From positions 116,562,547 through 116,626,546 of the forward strand of contig JBOZIK010000001.1 in the NCBI GenBank assembly GCA_051453625.1: DNA of 64,000 bases, written 5' to 3'. A program made the translations under genes and the position numbers. The notes beneath the pieces were generated by a model. The model saw only the letters and a list, made by a program, of their open reading frames with translations. It did not search any database and had not been told where the DNA came from. Positions 47,460 to 58,762 of the stretch are shown here, piece by piece. This DNA is from Welwitschia mirabilis. Taxonomy: Eukaryota; Gnetophyta; Gnetopsida; Welwitschiales. Positions within the stretch are counted from its first letter, which is position 1, and each line of letters opens with the position of its first letter.

Positions 47460-47690
47460 CACAAAATTAGCTTGATATGCAATAATTTATTCTTCAAACC
47501 ATTAACATATGGCACATTATTAAGTTTAGGTAACTTACCTCCTTTGATGCATCCTATACCTTCTATCCTTATCTTTTCATTGTTTTTAAAAATGACATCT
47601 CCTCCATTAATACTTTTTAAGTGTCAAAAATTTGATTTTTCTCCTGTCATATGACTTTATTATCCACTGTCTAGGTACCAACTATTTGCA
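47460..47690 (-). pseudogene. copia I aspartic protease
   Basis: Reads SWYLDSG, two stops, SHMTGEKSNF, SINGGDVIFKNNEKIRIEGI, GCIKGGKLPKLNNVPYVNGL and CDKGHK. Family (compare copia III) is WY-DSGCSRHMTG. The active-site D-S-G is present, the following Cys-Arg codons are stops. No zinc-binding integrase domain follows. Confidence 0.8.
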
Positions 47691-48162
47691 CTTAATCTTT
47701 TGAGAGATCTCTATGTTAAAAGACTTTTGAGATTATTAGCTCTTATCCACTTAGTCTTATTAGACTTATGTGGTACACTTATTTTAAAAATGAATTTAAA
47801 TGGTAAAGAATTCACAAAATATGAGAAAAGCATTAACTTTTTAATATTTCAAAATAAATTTGAATGTTTAATTTTACCATAAAAATTATATAAAACTCTA
47901 GAAGTGTACTTACATTGTCTGTTTACCTATTCTTATAGATTTTGTGAAATAAAACTGATACTTGATTTATCTCTAGAAGGTTTCTACACTCTAAGCATCT
48001 ATTCTAACTTAGAAGAATCACCAAAAAATTTATTTACAAAGAAAGATAAATCTCTTACCTATGACAATAGATTGGTGTTGTTAGATTTTAGCACATTATA
48101 CTTTATTTCTATTTCCTCATTTTTTTGGTAAGAGACTTCACTACTTTGTTTATGTTATTTAT

Positions 48163-48950
48163 TCATTTTGCTAGATTTTCACATTCTTCATATTGCTTAT
48201 AACATGTATCCTTTAGCTTTTTCTCTTCTTCATCAACTATGTCCAAGTCATCAAGCTCTAAGGTGTTAGGTAAGTTTTTAAGAGAATGCACAATACCCAT
48301 GAAGGATAATCTTCTATCTTTATCTGAATCTTGATCTGAACAGATATTATCATCATCATCCTTATTATTCCATGTTGCAATAAAAGAGGGATTCCTTGTT
48401 TTCCTATTGTCTCTTTTTGTGTTGAAACACTCATTTGCCATATGACCAGATCCTTTGCATAAGCAGCATTAGATTTCTTTACCTTTTTCTTGCTCCTTTT
48501 TGTATTTTAGATGACTTCTTTTTGAGTTTATACTTAACTTGCCTTCCTTTTTTTTCTATGTAGAAACTTTTTAAATCTTTTGGCTAGGAGAGCCACTTTG
48601 TAATTATTCAAGTTCTCATCCAATCTTTTAAACCTGTATTCTTTTTACATACATTTTAAGGCAATACCTTTCTTTTTATCTTTAATAAATTTAAGTTTAT
48701 AGGTTTGTAGATTACTTTGTAACTCTTCTAGTGCCATTGCATTTATGTTCTTACTCTCTTTGATGGCTATGAACTTTGTTTTAAATCTCTTTAGTAGAGA
48801 TCTCAATACGTTTCTGACCACCTTTGCTTTATCCAAGTGTTCTCCAAGGCTTACTATAGAGATTACAATATTAGCAAGTCTTGCAAAAAAATCCTGCAAA
48901 GTCTCCTTCTCGTCCATATGGATGTCTTCAAATTTAGAAATAAGAATTTG
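48163..48950 (-). pseudogene. copia I gag (UBN2 and zinc knuckle)
   Basis: The part at 48,645-48,950 reads MDEKETLQDFFARLANIVIS, SLGEHLDKAKVVRNVLRSLL, FIAIKESKNINAMALEELQS and LQTYKLK, the UBN2 gag domain of copia elements (usual ES-D-F-RF--IVN-L--LG, V-KILRSLP, LDEL-G-L--YE). Downstream, a CX2CX4HX4C knuckle (CCLCKGSGHMANEC, at about 48,440-48,480) is intact, followed by an acidic Asp/Glu stretch (48,163-48,441). Start codons are lost; the 5' end toward the primer-binding site (48,950-49,385) is disrupted. Gag would form the virus-like particle. Confidence 0.85.
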
Positions 48951-49384
48951 AAGTTTTGGTTTCTTTACAGTTAAATTTCCTTCATATGCTACCTCAAGAA
49001 TGTCCTAAGCCTCTTTATCATGATTACAATTTACTATACATTTAGACTCATTTACACAGACTGTACAAAATATTACATTAAGAGCACGAACATCTATGAT
49101 GGCTTTGGTTTTGTTAGTGGTAGTCCATTAATTTGGGTTTTGAGAACTAAAGTAGTATTACTATTGACATCTATTTTTGAGGACATAGGCATAGAATAAC
49201 CCTTAGATATTACTTCTTCTATATTGGCATCTAAAGATCTAAGAAAAATTCTCAATCTAGCTTTCTAGTAAGCATAGTTTGACCCATCAAATATGGGTGG
49301 ATGACTCATGGAAAAGCCATCAGATGGATTACTCATTGTAAGATTCTAAAGTCTAGATTGATTAAAATCTAAAAAAGACTTAAC

Positions 49385-49400
49385 ATAACTTTGATACCAA
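49385..49400 (-). promoter_or_regulatory. copia I primer-binding site
   Basis: The minus strand reads TTGGTATCAAAGTTAT directly after the 5' LTR end, matching the tRNA-iMet-complementary consensus TGGTATCAGAGC except for decay. Confidence 0.85.
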
Positions 49401-49401
49401 T

Positions 49402-51100
49402 TTATAGGATCGAGAACCCTAGAGGGGAAAAGGGTGAATAAGTTCTTTAAAATTTTTAAATAAAATGAACTAAATGAACTAACGATATATCAAAATATTT
49501 CTCAAAATAATTTGATAATTAAATTAATGCATGCAAAGAAAAAATAAAAGTATTTAAAGAAATGAAACTAACTGAAAGCATAAAATACCAAATAGATGCC
49601 TGTAGGATTCATAGTAAGTAGGGACATACCCTACTTCACTCTCTATGATCAGCTTATCACTAAACCTGATTTGGATCTTTTTTACTCCACCAGGTATTCC
49701 AATTTCACTTATAACCCTTACAAATGAACTTTTTTAGGATTACTATCAACCTTTAAATATATTTTTCTAGGCTTAGTCTTAACTTTTGAATGAACTTTTA
49801 TAGGATAAGTCTCAACCTTTTACAATGTAGAATAATGGTGTAATAATCCCAAGATGCACAGATATCAATAGTAAATTTGATGAAGCTATAGATAAAGCAC
49901 TAGATCTGATCTTGAATGGAGAGATAACATAGATGATAAATCTTCTTTAATTAGGAGCACAAATGCCAAGATTTAACAGTGAATATCACAAGATTTTAGT
50001 ACTTTTTCATGATTCAAAAAGGTTCTTTAGTTATTTGTCTCTTAGCTATTTATGTTGGAAGGCTTTAAGGGCCTTTTTTTTTTTTTAAATGCACTTCCAA
50101 TATCTATAAATGACTAGAAAATGGTTATCTAATGGATACATAATGGATATAAAATGGATAAAAAATTTTAATTTTATTCCTGTTAATTAATCCCTTAAAA
50201 GTCTAGTCAACTTCATCTAGTGCCTTGNNNNNNNNNNNNNNNNNNNNNNNNNNNNNNNNNNNNNNNNNNNNNNNNNNNNNNNNNNNNNNNNNNNNNNNNN
50301 NNNNNNNNNNNNNNNNNNNNNNNNNNNCTGTTAGTTAATCCCTTAAAAGTCTAGTCAACTTCATCTAGTGCCTTGACTTACACAGGTTGCCCAAGTGAAA
50401 TTTTTAGTCATCCCAATTTCTTATTGCTTTAATCTAGTCAACCCCTCAAGATCGGGTTGATCCTAATCTGGTCACTTGTAATTCTATCTGGTCACCTACT
50501 AGTCTTAATAAAAGATCATTCCAATTTTTTGCATCAGTTCTAGTTGATCCCTTCAAAGGTCTACTTGACCCTTAATGATTAACTCAGGAGTACTGTTCTC
50601 AGTTTCATAGATCTAGTTGATCCCATCATAAGTTTGATTGACTCCTTAACAATTGGCTCAGGAGTACTATTCTCAGATTCACAGCTCTGGTTAACCCCAT
50701 CATAAGTTTGGTTGACCCCTTGACATTCTGTTCAAGGATACTATTACCATGTTCATAAGTCTAGTCAACCTTAAAAAAGGTTTGGTCGACTCCTTATCAT
50801 TTGTTTTAAGGATACCGAATCTTAAGATCAAAGGTTTGGTTGACCTCATTAGAAATCCAGTTGACCCCTCTAAATTTAGTTCAATTCTAAGTGTCTGTTT
50901 TAAGTATGGTTGACCCTTTGAAAGTATGGTTGACCCCTCAAGAGGATAAGTGAACTTGACAAGTTTCTAGTGATTAGAATTCAATGGTTTTGGCTTCATC
51001 ATTAAACCTGCAAGTGATTAATATCTTTTGCATAAGATACACAAAATTTGTGACATAGAAAACATTAGTTTGACATCAATTGATAAAAAATAATGTAACA
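49402..51100 (-). repeat. copia I 5' LTR
   Basis: Begins ttataggatcgagaacccta and ends taatgtaaca, beside the target duplication. A 100-N gap (50,228-50,327) is flanked by the same 48-bp sequence on both sides, so its real length is nearer 1.55 kb. The palindrome array occupies about 50,540-50,940. Confidence 0.88.
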
Positions 51101-51105
51101 GATAC
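51101..51105. repeat. target-site duplication of copia I (right)
   Basis: gatac, pairing with 43,384-43,388. Confidence 0.9.
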
Positions 51106-52014
51106 TTCTTATAAATTTAAATTTCCTTTTTCTACATCAAATAATTCATGCCCAAAATAACATCATATTTTCCTAGATTGATAAAAATCATTTGAATTTT
51201 AAAATGTCCCTCACTTATAGAGAAAGTACAACTTTGGACCTAATGATTAACCCTAGTTATGGATCCATTTATAAGCTCTATGCATTCCTAAATTAGAGTA
51301 CAATGAAAATTTTCTTTTAGAATAAATTTAGGAGACATAAAAAATGAGTTGTTCCATAATTAAATAAAATAAGTATTTTTATATTAGTAAGTAAAGATTT
51401 ACCTTCTAAGAATAAGCTCTAAAATTATATCCCTTTACTTATTACTACTTGAAGTCATTAAATTGATTATTAAATGATGTGCTCCTTGATGATTTTTCAA
51501 TTGTTATCTATGCTAGTTCTTAGTAAGTAATGGATATTCTTTAACCTTGTGATTTCCTTTATAATTAAATCATTTCAATTCATTATTAGATTGACCTTAA
51601 TAATGACTTTGGCTAGGATTTTTCTTAAAATTGAATCTTTGTAGTTAATTACTTATGTAACTTTAACTAGGAGCATTTTAGTTCATCTTGAATTATGCAT
51701 GCTTATATTAGTTGAAATTCCTACTTTTGCTATTATTACTAGAAGTAATACTTTTATTAAAATTCTAATTCTCATTATGATAAGACACATGTGCCTGATT
51801 TCCCTTAAATTAAGGACTCTTAGGAGGAATTCATTTCTTGCTTTCTTATTATCTTTGCTAATTTTTTTTTGCTATCTTTTCTTTTTCTATAGCCTCAGCT
51901 AAAGTTCTAGGTTGAAACATAGATACTTTAGTATTAATGAAAGAAAGAAAAATATCAATGAATATATTTTCTTTGGCTTCTCTATCAAGATGCATATGTA
52001 ATATATATCTTAAT
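51106..52014 (-). mobile_element. Ty3/gypsy chromovirus, gag-protease half
   Basis: The protease reads CTFSISEGHFKIQMIFINLG then KYDVILGMNYLM (family FDVI-GMDWL) at 51,138-51,240. Upstream toward gag, GNHKVKEYPLLTKN (51,500-51,545) is the end of the CCHC knuckle. At 51,890-52,000 REAKENIFIDIFLSFINTKV recalls the retrotrans_gag domain. Reading resumes on the other side of copia I in the linker at 43,383. The 5' LTR would lie in or beyond the gap 52,015-52,794. Confidence 0.75.
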
Positions 52015-52794
52015 NNNNNNNNNNNNNNNNNNNNNNNNNNNNNNNNNNNNNNNNNNNNNNNNNNNNNNNNNNNNNNNNNNNNNNNNNNNNNNNNNNNNNN
52101 NNNNNNNNNNNNNNNNNNNNNNNNNNNNNNNNNNNNNNNNNNNNNNNNNNNNNNNNNNNNNNNNNNNNNNNNNNNNNNNNNNNNNNNNNNNNNNNNNNNN
52201 NNNNNNNNNNNNNNNNNNNNNNNNNNNNNNNNNNNNNNNNNNNNNNNNNNNNNNNNNNNNNNNNNNNNNNNNNNNNNNNNNNNNNNNNNNNNNNNNNNNN
52301 NNNNNNNNNNNNNNNNNNNNNNNNNNNNNNNNNNNNNNNNNNNNNNNNNNNNNNNNNNNNNNNNNNNNNNNNNNNNNNNNNNNNNNNNNNNNNNNNNNNN
52401 NNNNNNNNNNNNNNNNNNNNNNNNNNNNNNNNNNNNNNNNNNNNNNNNNNNNNNNNNNNNNNNNNNNNNNNNNNNNNNNNNNNNNNNNNNNNNNNNNNNN
52501 NNNNNNNNNNNNNNNNNNNNNNNNNNNNNNNNNNNNNNNNNNNNNNNNNNNNNNNNNNNNNNNNNNNNNNNNNNNNNNNNNNNNNNNNNNNNNNNNNNNN
52601 NNNNNNNNNNNNNNNNNNNNNNNNNNNNNNNNNNNNNNNNNNNNNNNNNNNNNNNNNNNNNNNNNNNNNNNNNNNNNNNNNNNNNNNNNNNNNNNNNNNN
52701 NNNNNNNNNNNNNNNNNNNNNNNNNNNNNNNNNNNNNNNNNNNNNNNNNNNNNNNNNNNNNNNNNNNNNNNNNNNNNNNNNNNNNNNNNNNNNN
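52015..52794. other. assembly gap (780 N)
   Basis: Hides the boundary between gypsy gag and the first ~500 bp of the copia II 3' LTR. Confidence 0.99.
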
Positions 52795-54004
52795 TAGAGA
52801 TGATATAGATGGTAGATCTTATTTGGTCAGATGTATAGATGTCAAGATACAATAGTAAAAGTCATAAGATTATAATACTTGATCCTTCAGATCCAATAGA
52901 TTGACATAAAAAGGATGTTTAGTCATCTATGTCTCAGCTATATATTGAAAGACTTTTAGGGTTATTACATTTGAAATGCACTTCTAATGGCTATAAATAA
53001 TTAGAAAACGACTATTCAATGGCTATATAATGAATACGTNNNNNNNNNNNNNNNNNNNNNNNNNNNNNNNNNNNNNNNNNNNNNNNNNNNNNNNNNNNNN
53101 NNNNNNNNNNNNNNNNNNNNNNNNNNNNNNNNNNNNNNNGATAGTTCTAAAAGATTCTTTGTTCATCTATGTCTTAGCTATTTATATTAGAAGGCTTTTA
53201 GGGTTTATTACATTTGAAATTCACTTCTAATGGCTATAAATAGCTAAAAAATGGCTACCTACTAGCTACATAATGGATACGTAATGATTAAAAAATTTTA
53301 CTTTTGTTCTATGCTGTCGACCATTCAAAAGTTTGATCAACCCCATTTGATGCCATGACTTACAAAGGTTGCCTAAGTAAGAATTTCAGTCATTCTAATT
53401 TCTTACACTCCATGTTCGGTCAACTCCATCTGGTTCGGTTGATCCCATTTTGATCACCAGCTATATGATCAGACTGCCCATTTCTCTTGATAAAATTATT
53501 TCCAGTTTCTAACATCAGGTTCGTTCAATCCCTTTAGGTGTTTGATTGATCCTCTAATGATTAGCTCAGGAGTATCATCTGCATAGTTCTCAGGTCTAGT
53601 TGACCCCATCATAGGTTCCGTTAACCCCTTGACAATTAGTTCAAGAGTATTGTTCCTTTATTTACAGATCCGATCAACCCTATCATAGGTTTTTTCGACC
53701 CCTTTTTATTTGGTTTAGGGACTTAGGTTATTAAAGTTATAAGTCTAATCAACTCCATCACAAATCTGGTTGACCCCTTTGGATGTAGTTCATTTTCTAT
53801 CTACTTCAAGTCTAGTCGACTCCTTGGAAATTCAGTCAACCCCTCAAGAGAGTAAAAGAATTGATAGTTTTCTGGTGTTTAGAAATTGATGGTTTTAATT
53901 TCATCTTTTGATCTGCAAGTAATTCACATCTTCTACATAAGATACATAAAATTTGCTATATAAAAAATATTAGTTGACATTAATTGATAAAAAACAATCT
54001 ACCA
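52795..54004 (-). repeat. copia II 3' LTR (outer end lost in gap)
   Basis: Aligns with 54,560-55,505 of the copia III LTR, so about 500 bp of it should lie in the preceding gap. It ends aaaaaacaatctacca (minus TGGTAG start), preceded on the minus strand by the polypurine tract TCAAAGGGGGATAT (54,005-54,020). A 100-N gap (53,040-53,139) is flanked by a repeated ~115-bp stretch. Palindrome array at about 53,320-53,850. Confidence 0.8.
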
Positions 54005-54037
54005 ATATCCCCCTTTGATATTGATGTAAAAAATACT
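54005..54037 (-). mobile_element. copia II polypurine tract and insertion scar
   Basis: 33 bp of copia II internal sequence between its 3' LTR and the copia III insertion; the remainder continues at 61,506. The flanks atact (54,033-54,037) and atatt (61,506-61,510) would be the 5-bp target duplication of copia III, with one C-to-T difference. Confidence 0.75.
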
Positions 54038-55505
54038 TGATAGGATCGAGAACCCTAGAGGAGGAAGTGAATAGGTTAAAAAATACAAAATAATATTCTA
54101 AATGAATTTAATCTAAAATAAAAAATTGAATACAAAAAGTGAACTAATCTAAAATGTGCATAGTAAGATTAAATAATGAAAGTAAAGAAACAAATACTAA
54201 AATCACAAAAATACCAATTTGATGAAAGCCAAATTTATAGTAGTTCAAAAAATCCTCTACTCCACTTTTGATAATTAGCTTATCCTCAAGCTAGATCTTA
54301 GATCTTCTTTACTCCACCAGGTATTCCAAGTTTACTTATAACCTTTACAAATGGACTTTTTCAGGCTTAGTCTTAACCACTAAAAACATTTTTAAGGCTT
54401 ATTCTCAACCTTTAAAAAATAGGGTAGTGATATAAGGATGTCTTGAAAGCATAGATATCACTCTTTCTAAATTCAGTGAATATGATGGAGCTCTCCTCCT
54501 ATAGAAGTAAACTAAGTGAAGCTCTTGATCCAACCTTAAATATAGGAAGGATGTCAATAGTAGATCTCCTTTGGCCAGAAATATGGATGCCAAGATATAA
54601 AAGTGGAAATCAACCAAATATAATACCTGATATTTTAGATCCAATAGATCTTTCTAAATGAAAACTATTCCAAAAGACTCTTTGTTCATTTATGTCTTAG
54701 CTATTTATAATAGAAGGCTTTTAGGATTTATTACATTTGAAATGCACATCCAAAAGCTATAAACGCCTAGAAAATGGCTACTTAATAGCTACATAACAGA
54801 TACATAATGTTTAAAATAATTTCTTTACTACTCCATCCAATTGATTCCATAAAAATCCAATCGACCCCATGTGGTGTCATGAGTTACATAGGCTATCTAT
54901 GTCAGAAATTTGGTTACTTTAATTTCTTATGGTTCCTTGTCTAGTCGATTCCATTTGGGTTCAGTCGACCTCAGTTCAATCACCCAATATTCATCCTATC
55001 ACTTGCTTCTCTGATAAAAAATCTTTCTAGATTATTTCATTAAGTTCGGTCGACCCTTTCAAGTATCTGGTCGACCTCATGATGATCGGTTTAGGTGTAT
55101 CAGATACACAGTGCTTAGATCTAGTCAACCTCATCACAAGTTACATCGACCCCTTGTCATTGAGAGTACTATTTCTTAGGTTATCAAATCTAGTTGACCC
55201 CTTTCCATTTGGTTCAAGGACACTGGTTTTCAAGGTTACAGATCCAATTGAACCCATCAAAATCCGATCGACCACTCTAGATGTAGTTTATTTTTCTGTC
55301 TGCTTCAGATGTGGTTAACCTCTTAAAAATATGGTCGATCACATCTTGAAGATAAATAAAGTAATAGGTTTCTGGTTCTTAGAACTTGATGATTTTAGTT
55401 TCATATTTGATCTGCAAGTAATTTAACATCTTCTACATAAAATACACAAAATTTTCTATACATAAAACATTAGTTTGACATCAATTAGTAAAACATAATC
55501 CAACA
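54038..55505 (-). repeat. copia III 3' LTR
   Basis: Plus-strand ends tgataggatcgagaacccta and aaaacataatccaaca give TGTTGG...CCTATCA on the minus strand, an intact TG...CA pair, 1,468 bp. The minus-strand tract AAAAGAGGAGAT lies immediately 5' (55,506-55,517). Palindrome array at about 54,840-55,350. Confidence 0.92.
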
Positions 55506-55852
55506 ATCTCCTCTTTTAACATTAAAGGTAAACACTAATTAGTTGTGAAAAACTTAGAACTCATAGAAAAAAATCCCTCTTACAAAATGTTTATTTGAAA
55601 AATAATATTCTAACTTAAAACAAGTAAAAGCATTTTGAATAATCAAATTTTATGCTCTAAATGAAACAATTTAATATGCACATTTGAGAGTTTAAAAAAT
55701 TACAACTTTATAATAGACATAATGTGATCATGAATAGCTAGTAATCATTAAATTACATGTCATAAATTGAAATTTATTTTCAATGTTAAAAAATTTTAAC
55801 TTTTTAAGATAGACACTTAGAATACCAAAGAAAAACATATTTAGTATATATG

Positions 55853-56003
55853 ATTTTGAAAAGCACAAATAGATTTAGGATACCAAATAAAACACCATTT
55901 TGTACATAAATATTTAGCAAACAAATAAGATTTTAAAAAGTACAAATAGATTTAGGATACAAAATAAAACACCATTTTGTACATAAATATTTAGAAAATA
56001 AAA
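55853..56003. repeat. 77-bp tandem duplication in copia III
   Basis: agcacaaatagatttaggat at 55,862 and agtacaaatagatttaggat at 55,939 start two nearly identical units (ending acataaatatttag). Lies in the untranslated stretch between the two polypurine-like tracts. Copia I and II have single copies. Confidence 0.88.
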
Positions 56004-56269
56004 CAAAAAAACAACTAATTCTTCCATTTTTAACATCAATAACAAAGGAGAGAAGAAATAGTTACTAAGAAACCAAAAATAATATGAATGATAGGTAAAA
56101 AAAAGACAAGTTTCTAGTTTGTACTATTGTTGAGATAGCTACAGAACCTTAATTGACTAGGCAACTGAGTAAAAACCCGATCAACTGACCTATTGCAGTC
56201 AAGTCCTGGAATTAGCCATAGGATAGTAAAAGAACCTCCAGTTCATTTCTAAGACAAAGAAAGGTATCA

Positions 56270-56775
56270 AAATTTAGGGGTTTAGTAAAAATATCTACCA
56301 ATTATTGGTCTGTAGTAACAAAATTAATTGAAATGTATTCTTTTTCAACTTGTTCTTATAGGAAATTATGTCTTAGCTCAATATGCTTTGTTCTTGAGTG
56401 TTGAACTAGATTTTTCAATATATTGACAACACTTGTGTTGTCACAAAAAATAGAAACTTGCTCAAAATTAATACCAAAATCTTTTAACATTTCTCTCATC
56501 CATAAAATGTGAGTGCAACAACTACTTGCCATAATATATTTAGCTTCTGTAGTAGAGAGAAAAAAAGAGTTTTATTTCTTGCTTGCCCATCCTACTAGAC
56601 ATGAACCTAAAAGAAAGCAACTTCCATGTGTGCTATTTTTATCATCTTTGCATCTAGCCCAATCCACATCACTAAAACCTGCAACTTTAAAAGATGTCTC
56701 GATGGAATACCATAAGCTAAAATCACATGTGTCCTTTACATACTTGATTATTCTTTTTACTACTTAAAGATGTAA
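56270..56775 (-). pseudogene. copia III RNase H
   Basis: Reads VVKRIIKYVKDT, VAGFSDVDWARCKDDKNSTH then GSCFLLGSCLVGWASKK, ASSCCTHILWMREMLKDFGI, FCDNTSVVNILKN, HSRTKHIELRHNF and DIFTKPLNFDTF. The first aspartate block DVDWA and the C-terminal SRTKHIELRH are typical of copia RNase H. Few stops interrupt it (for example after ASKK). It runs into the 741-N gap toward RT. Confidence 0.88.
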
Positions 56776-57516
56776 NNNNNNNNNNNNNNNNNNNNNNNNN
56801 NNNNNNNNNNNNNNNNNNNNNNNNNNNNNNNNNNNNNNNNNNNNNNNNNNNNNNNNNNNNNNNNNNNNNNNNNNNNNNNNNNNNNNNNNNNNNNNNNNNN
56901 NNNNNNNNNNNNNNNNNNNNNNNNNNNNNNNNNNNNNNNNNNNNNNNNNNNNNNNNNNNNNNNNNNNNNNNNNNNNNNNNNNNNNNNNNNNNNNNNNNNN
57001 NNNNNNNNNNNNNNNNNNNNNNNNNNNNNNNNNNNNNNNNNNNNNNNNNNNNNNNNNNNNNNNNNNNNNNNNNNNNNNNNNNNNNNNNNNNNNNNNNNNN
57101 NNNNNNNNNNNNNNNNNNNNNNNNNNNNNNNNNNNNNNNNNNNNNNNNNNNNNNNNNNNNNNNNNNNNNNNNNNNNNNNNNNNNNNNNNNNNNNNNNNNN
57201 NNNNNNNNNNNNNNNNNNNNNNNNNNNNNNNNNNNNNNNNNNNNNNNNNNNNNNNNNNNNNNNNNNNNNNNNNNNNNNNNNNNNNNNNNNNNNNNNNNNN
57301 NNNNNNNNNNNNNNNNNNNNNNNNNNNNNNNNNNNNNNNNNNNNNNNNNNNNNNNNNNNNNNNNNNNNNNNNNNNNNNNNNNNNNNNNNNNNNNNNNNNN
57401 NNNNNNNNNNNNNNNNNNNNNNNNNNNNNNNNNNNNNNNNNNNNNNNNNNNNNNNNNNNNNNNNNNNNNNNNNNNNNNNNNNNNNNNNNNNNNNNNNNNN
57501 NNNNNNNNNNNNNNNN
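56776..57516. other. assembly gap (741 N)
   Basis: Replaces most of the copia III RT, as judged from the equivalent 62,550-63,300 in copia II. Confidence 0.99.
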
Positions 57517-57948
57517 TTCTATTTGATTGTAGCCTTGAGATACTAATCTTGCCTTATTTTTAATGACATTATTTTCTTCATCACATTTGTTTTTAAAGAT
57601 CCATTTAGTTCTAATAACATTCTTATCTTTTGTCTTTTTTACTAACTTCCAAACATCATTTCTTTTGAATTGTTAAAGCTCATCTTGCATTGCCATCATC
57701 CATTCATTATGGATTTCTACTTCTTTAAATTTCTTGGGTTCTATTTTTGAGACATAAAAAATGTGAGCACATAAGTTTTTAATGGAACTTCTTATTTTTA
57801 TCTTTGAGTTAACTTCTCTAATAATGGCTTCTACAAGATGATCTTTAAGAAGTTTGGGCTTTTTTGGCGTGTCTTCTTTTATTGGAACTTTATTTCTTTT
57901 GGTAGAACTTTCATTGGTTTGGGGAATACTTATAGTTATGATTTTCAT
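57517..57948 (-). pseudogene. copia III integrase-RT linker and RT N-terminus
   Basis: Reads KIRSSIKNLCAHIFYVSKIE, PKKFKEVEIHNEWMMAMQDE, then DVWKLVKKTKDKNVIRTKWI and FKNKCDEENNVIKNKARLVS then QGYN. MQ-EL-QF---VW-LV--P---VIGTKW-F-NK-DE-G-V--NKARLVAQGY is the standard copia RT start. One stop after MQDEL. 88-90% like the copia II copy at 63,330-63,780. Confidence 0.88.
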
Positions 57949-57987
57949 CTCATTTATATAATTTGATCTTGTGTTAATCTCATTGAT

Positions 57988-58314
57988 TTACACATTTATT
58001 AATTCTTCTATTGTTAAGATTATTTTGTTGAAAACATGATAGGCTTTACTTCTCATTGAGTGACCAAAGAATATAGCTTCATCAACCTTTAACTCGAATT
58101 TGCTCAAATGTTTTTTATATTTTAGTACATAGCATTTACTTCTGAAGACTTTAAAATATGACACATTTGGTTGTCTTTTATTCTCCAACTCATATGCTAT
58201 CTTATTAGTATCAAGTTTAAGATATACTCTATTTATAATATAGCATGCTATACTAATAGCCTCAGCCCAAAAGAATTTAGGTACTTCCTTATCATTTAGC
58301 ATAGTTTGTGCCAT
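57988..58314 (-). pseudogene. copia III integrase C-terminal part
   Basis: A 108-codon open remnant: MAQTMLNDKEVPKFFWAEAI, ACYIINRVYLKLDTNKIAYE, NVSYFKVFRSKCYVLKYKKH, LSKFELKVDEAIFFGHSMRS and KAYHVFNK. This is the MART-L-----P--FWAEA---A-Y--NR stretch and the GKFD-K---G-FLGYS---KAYRV-N domain. Upstream core (58,315-58,760) is present but shifted in frame (for example the Gly-Val stretch reading HQFLAQKTPQKIGIAQKKNR at about 58,320-58,385). Confidence 0.9.
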
Positions 58315-58762
58315 TTCTAGAAGTATTCTATTCTTTTTTTGAGCTATACCAATTTTTTGTGGTGTTTTTTGGGCTAAAAACTGATGATTAATTCCATTTT
58401 CAATGCAATATTTCTCAAAAAATGATTTTCAAATTCTCCACCATAATTACTTCTTATTGTCTTTATGGTATATCCTTTTTTATTTTGAATCTTATTGCAA
58501 ATTTTAACCCAATGTTTATAGGCTTCAGATTGTTAGATAAAAAGGCTACCCAAGTATATCTAGAGAAATCATCAACCATAGTAAAAAAAATACCATTTCC
58601 CATCTAGGATTTGAGTTTTAGCAGGGTATACTAAATCCATGTGAATAAGCTCTAATTGCATAGATGTGGATGCTTGCATTTTACTTTTATGAGAGGTTCT
58701 AATTTATTTTTCCTTTTGGCATGCATCACATAAGCCTTTTTTTTAATGTATATTTTAGGGAT

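Larger units (their letters stand above)
43389..51100 (-). mobile_element. copia I: Sirevirus-type LTR retrotransposon, pol-deleted
   Basis: Two LTRs (3' at 43,389-44,966; 5' at 49,402-51,100), a primer-binding site (49,385-49,400), gag (48,163-48,950), protease (about 47,460-47,690) and an additional 3' ORF (45,549-46,584) are present. They are flanked by the 5-bp duplication gatac. Integrase, RT and RNase H are missing: sequence passes from the protease end (about 47,450) to the pre-LTR region (47,000-47,230) directly. It was inserted into the protease-RT linker of the gypsy element. The LTRs agree at about four of five bases, so insertion is old. Gaps are at 46,737-46,836 and 50,228-50,327. 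Confidence 0.88.
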
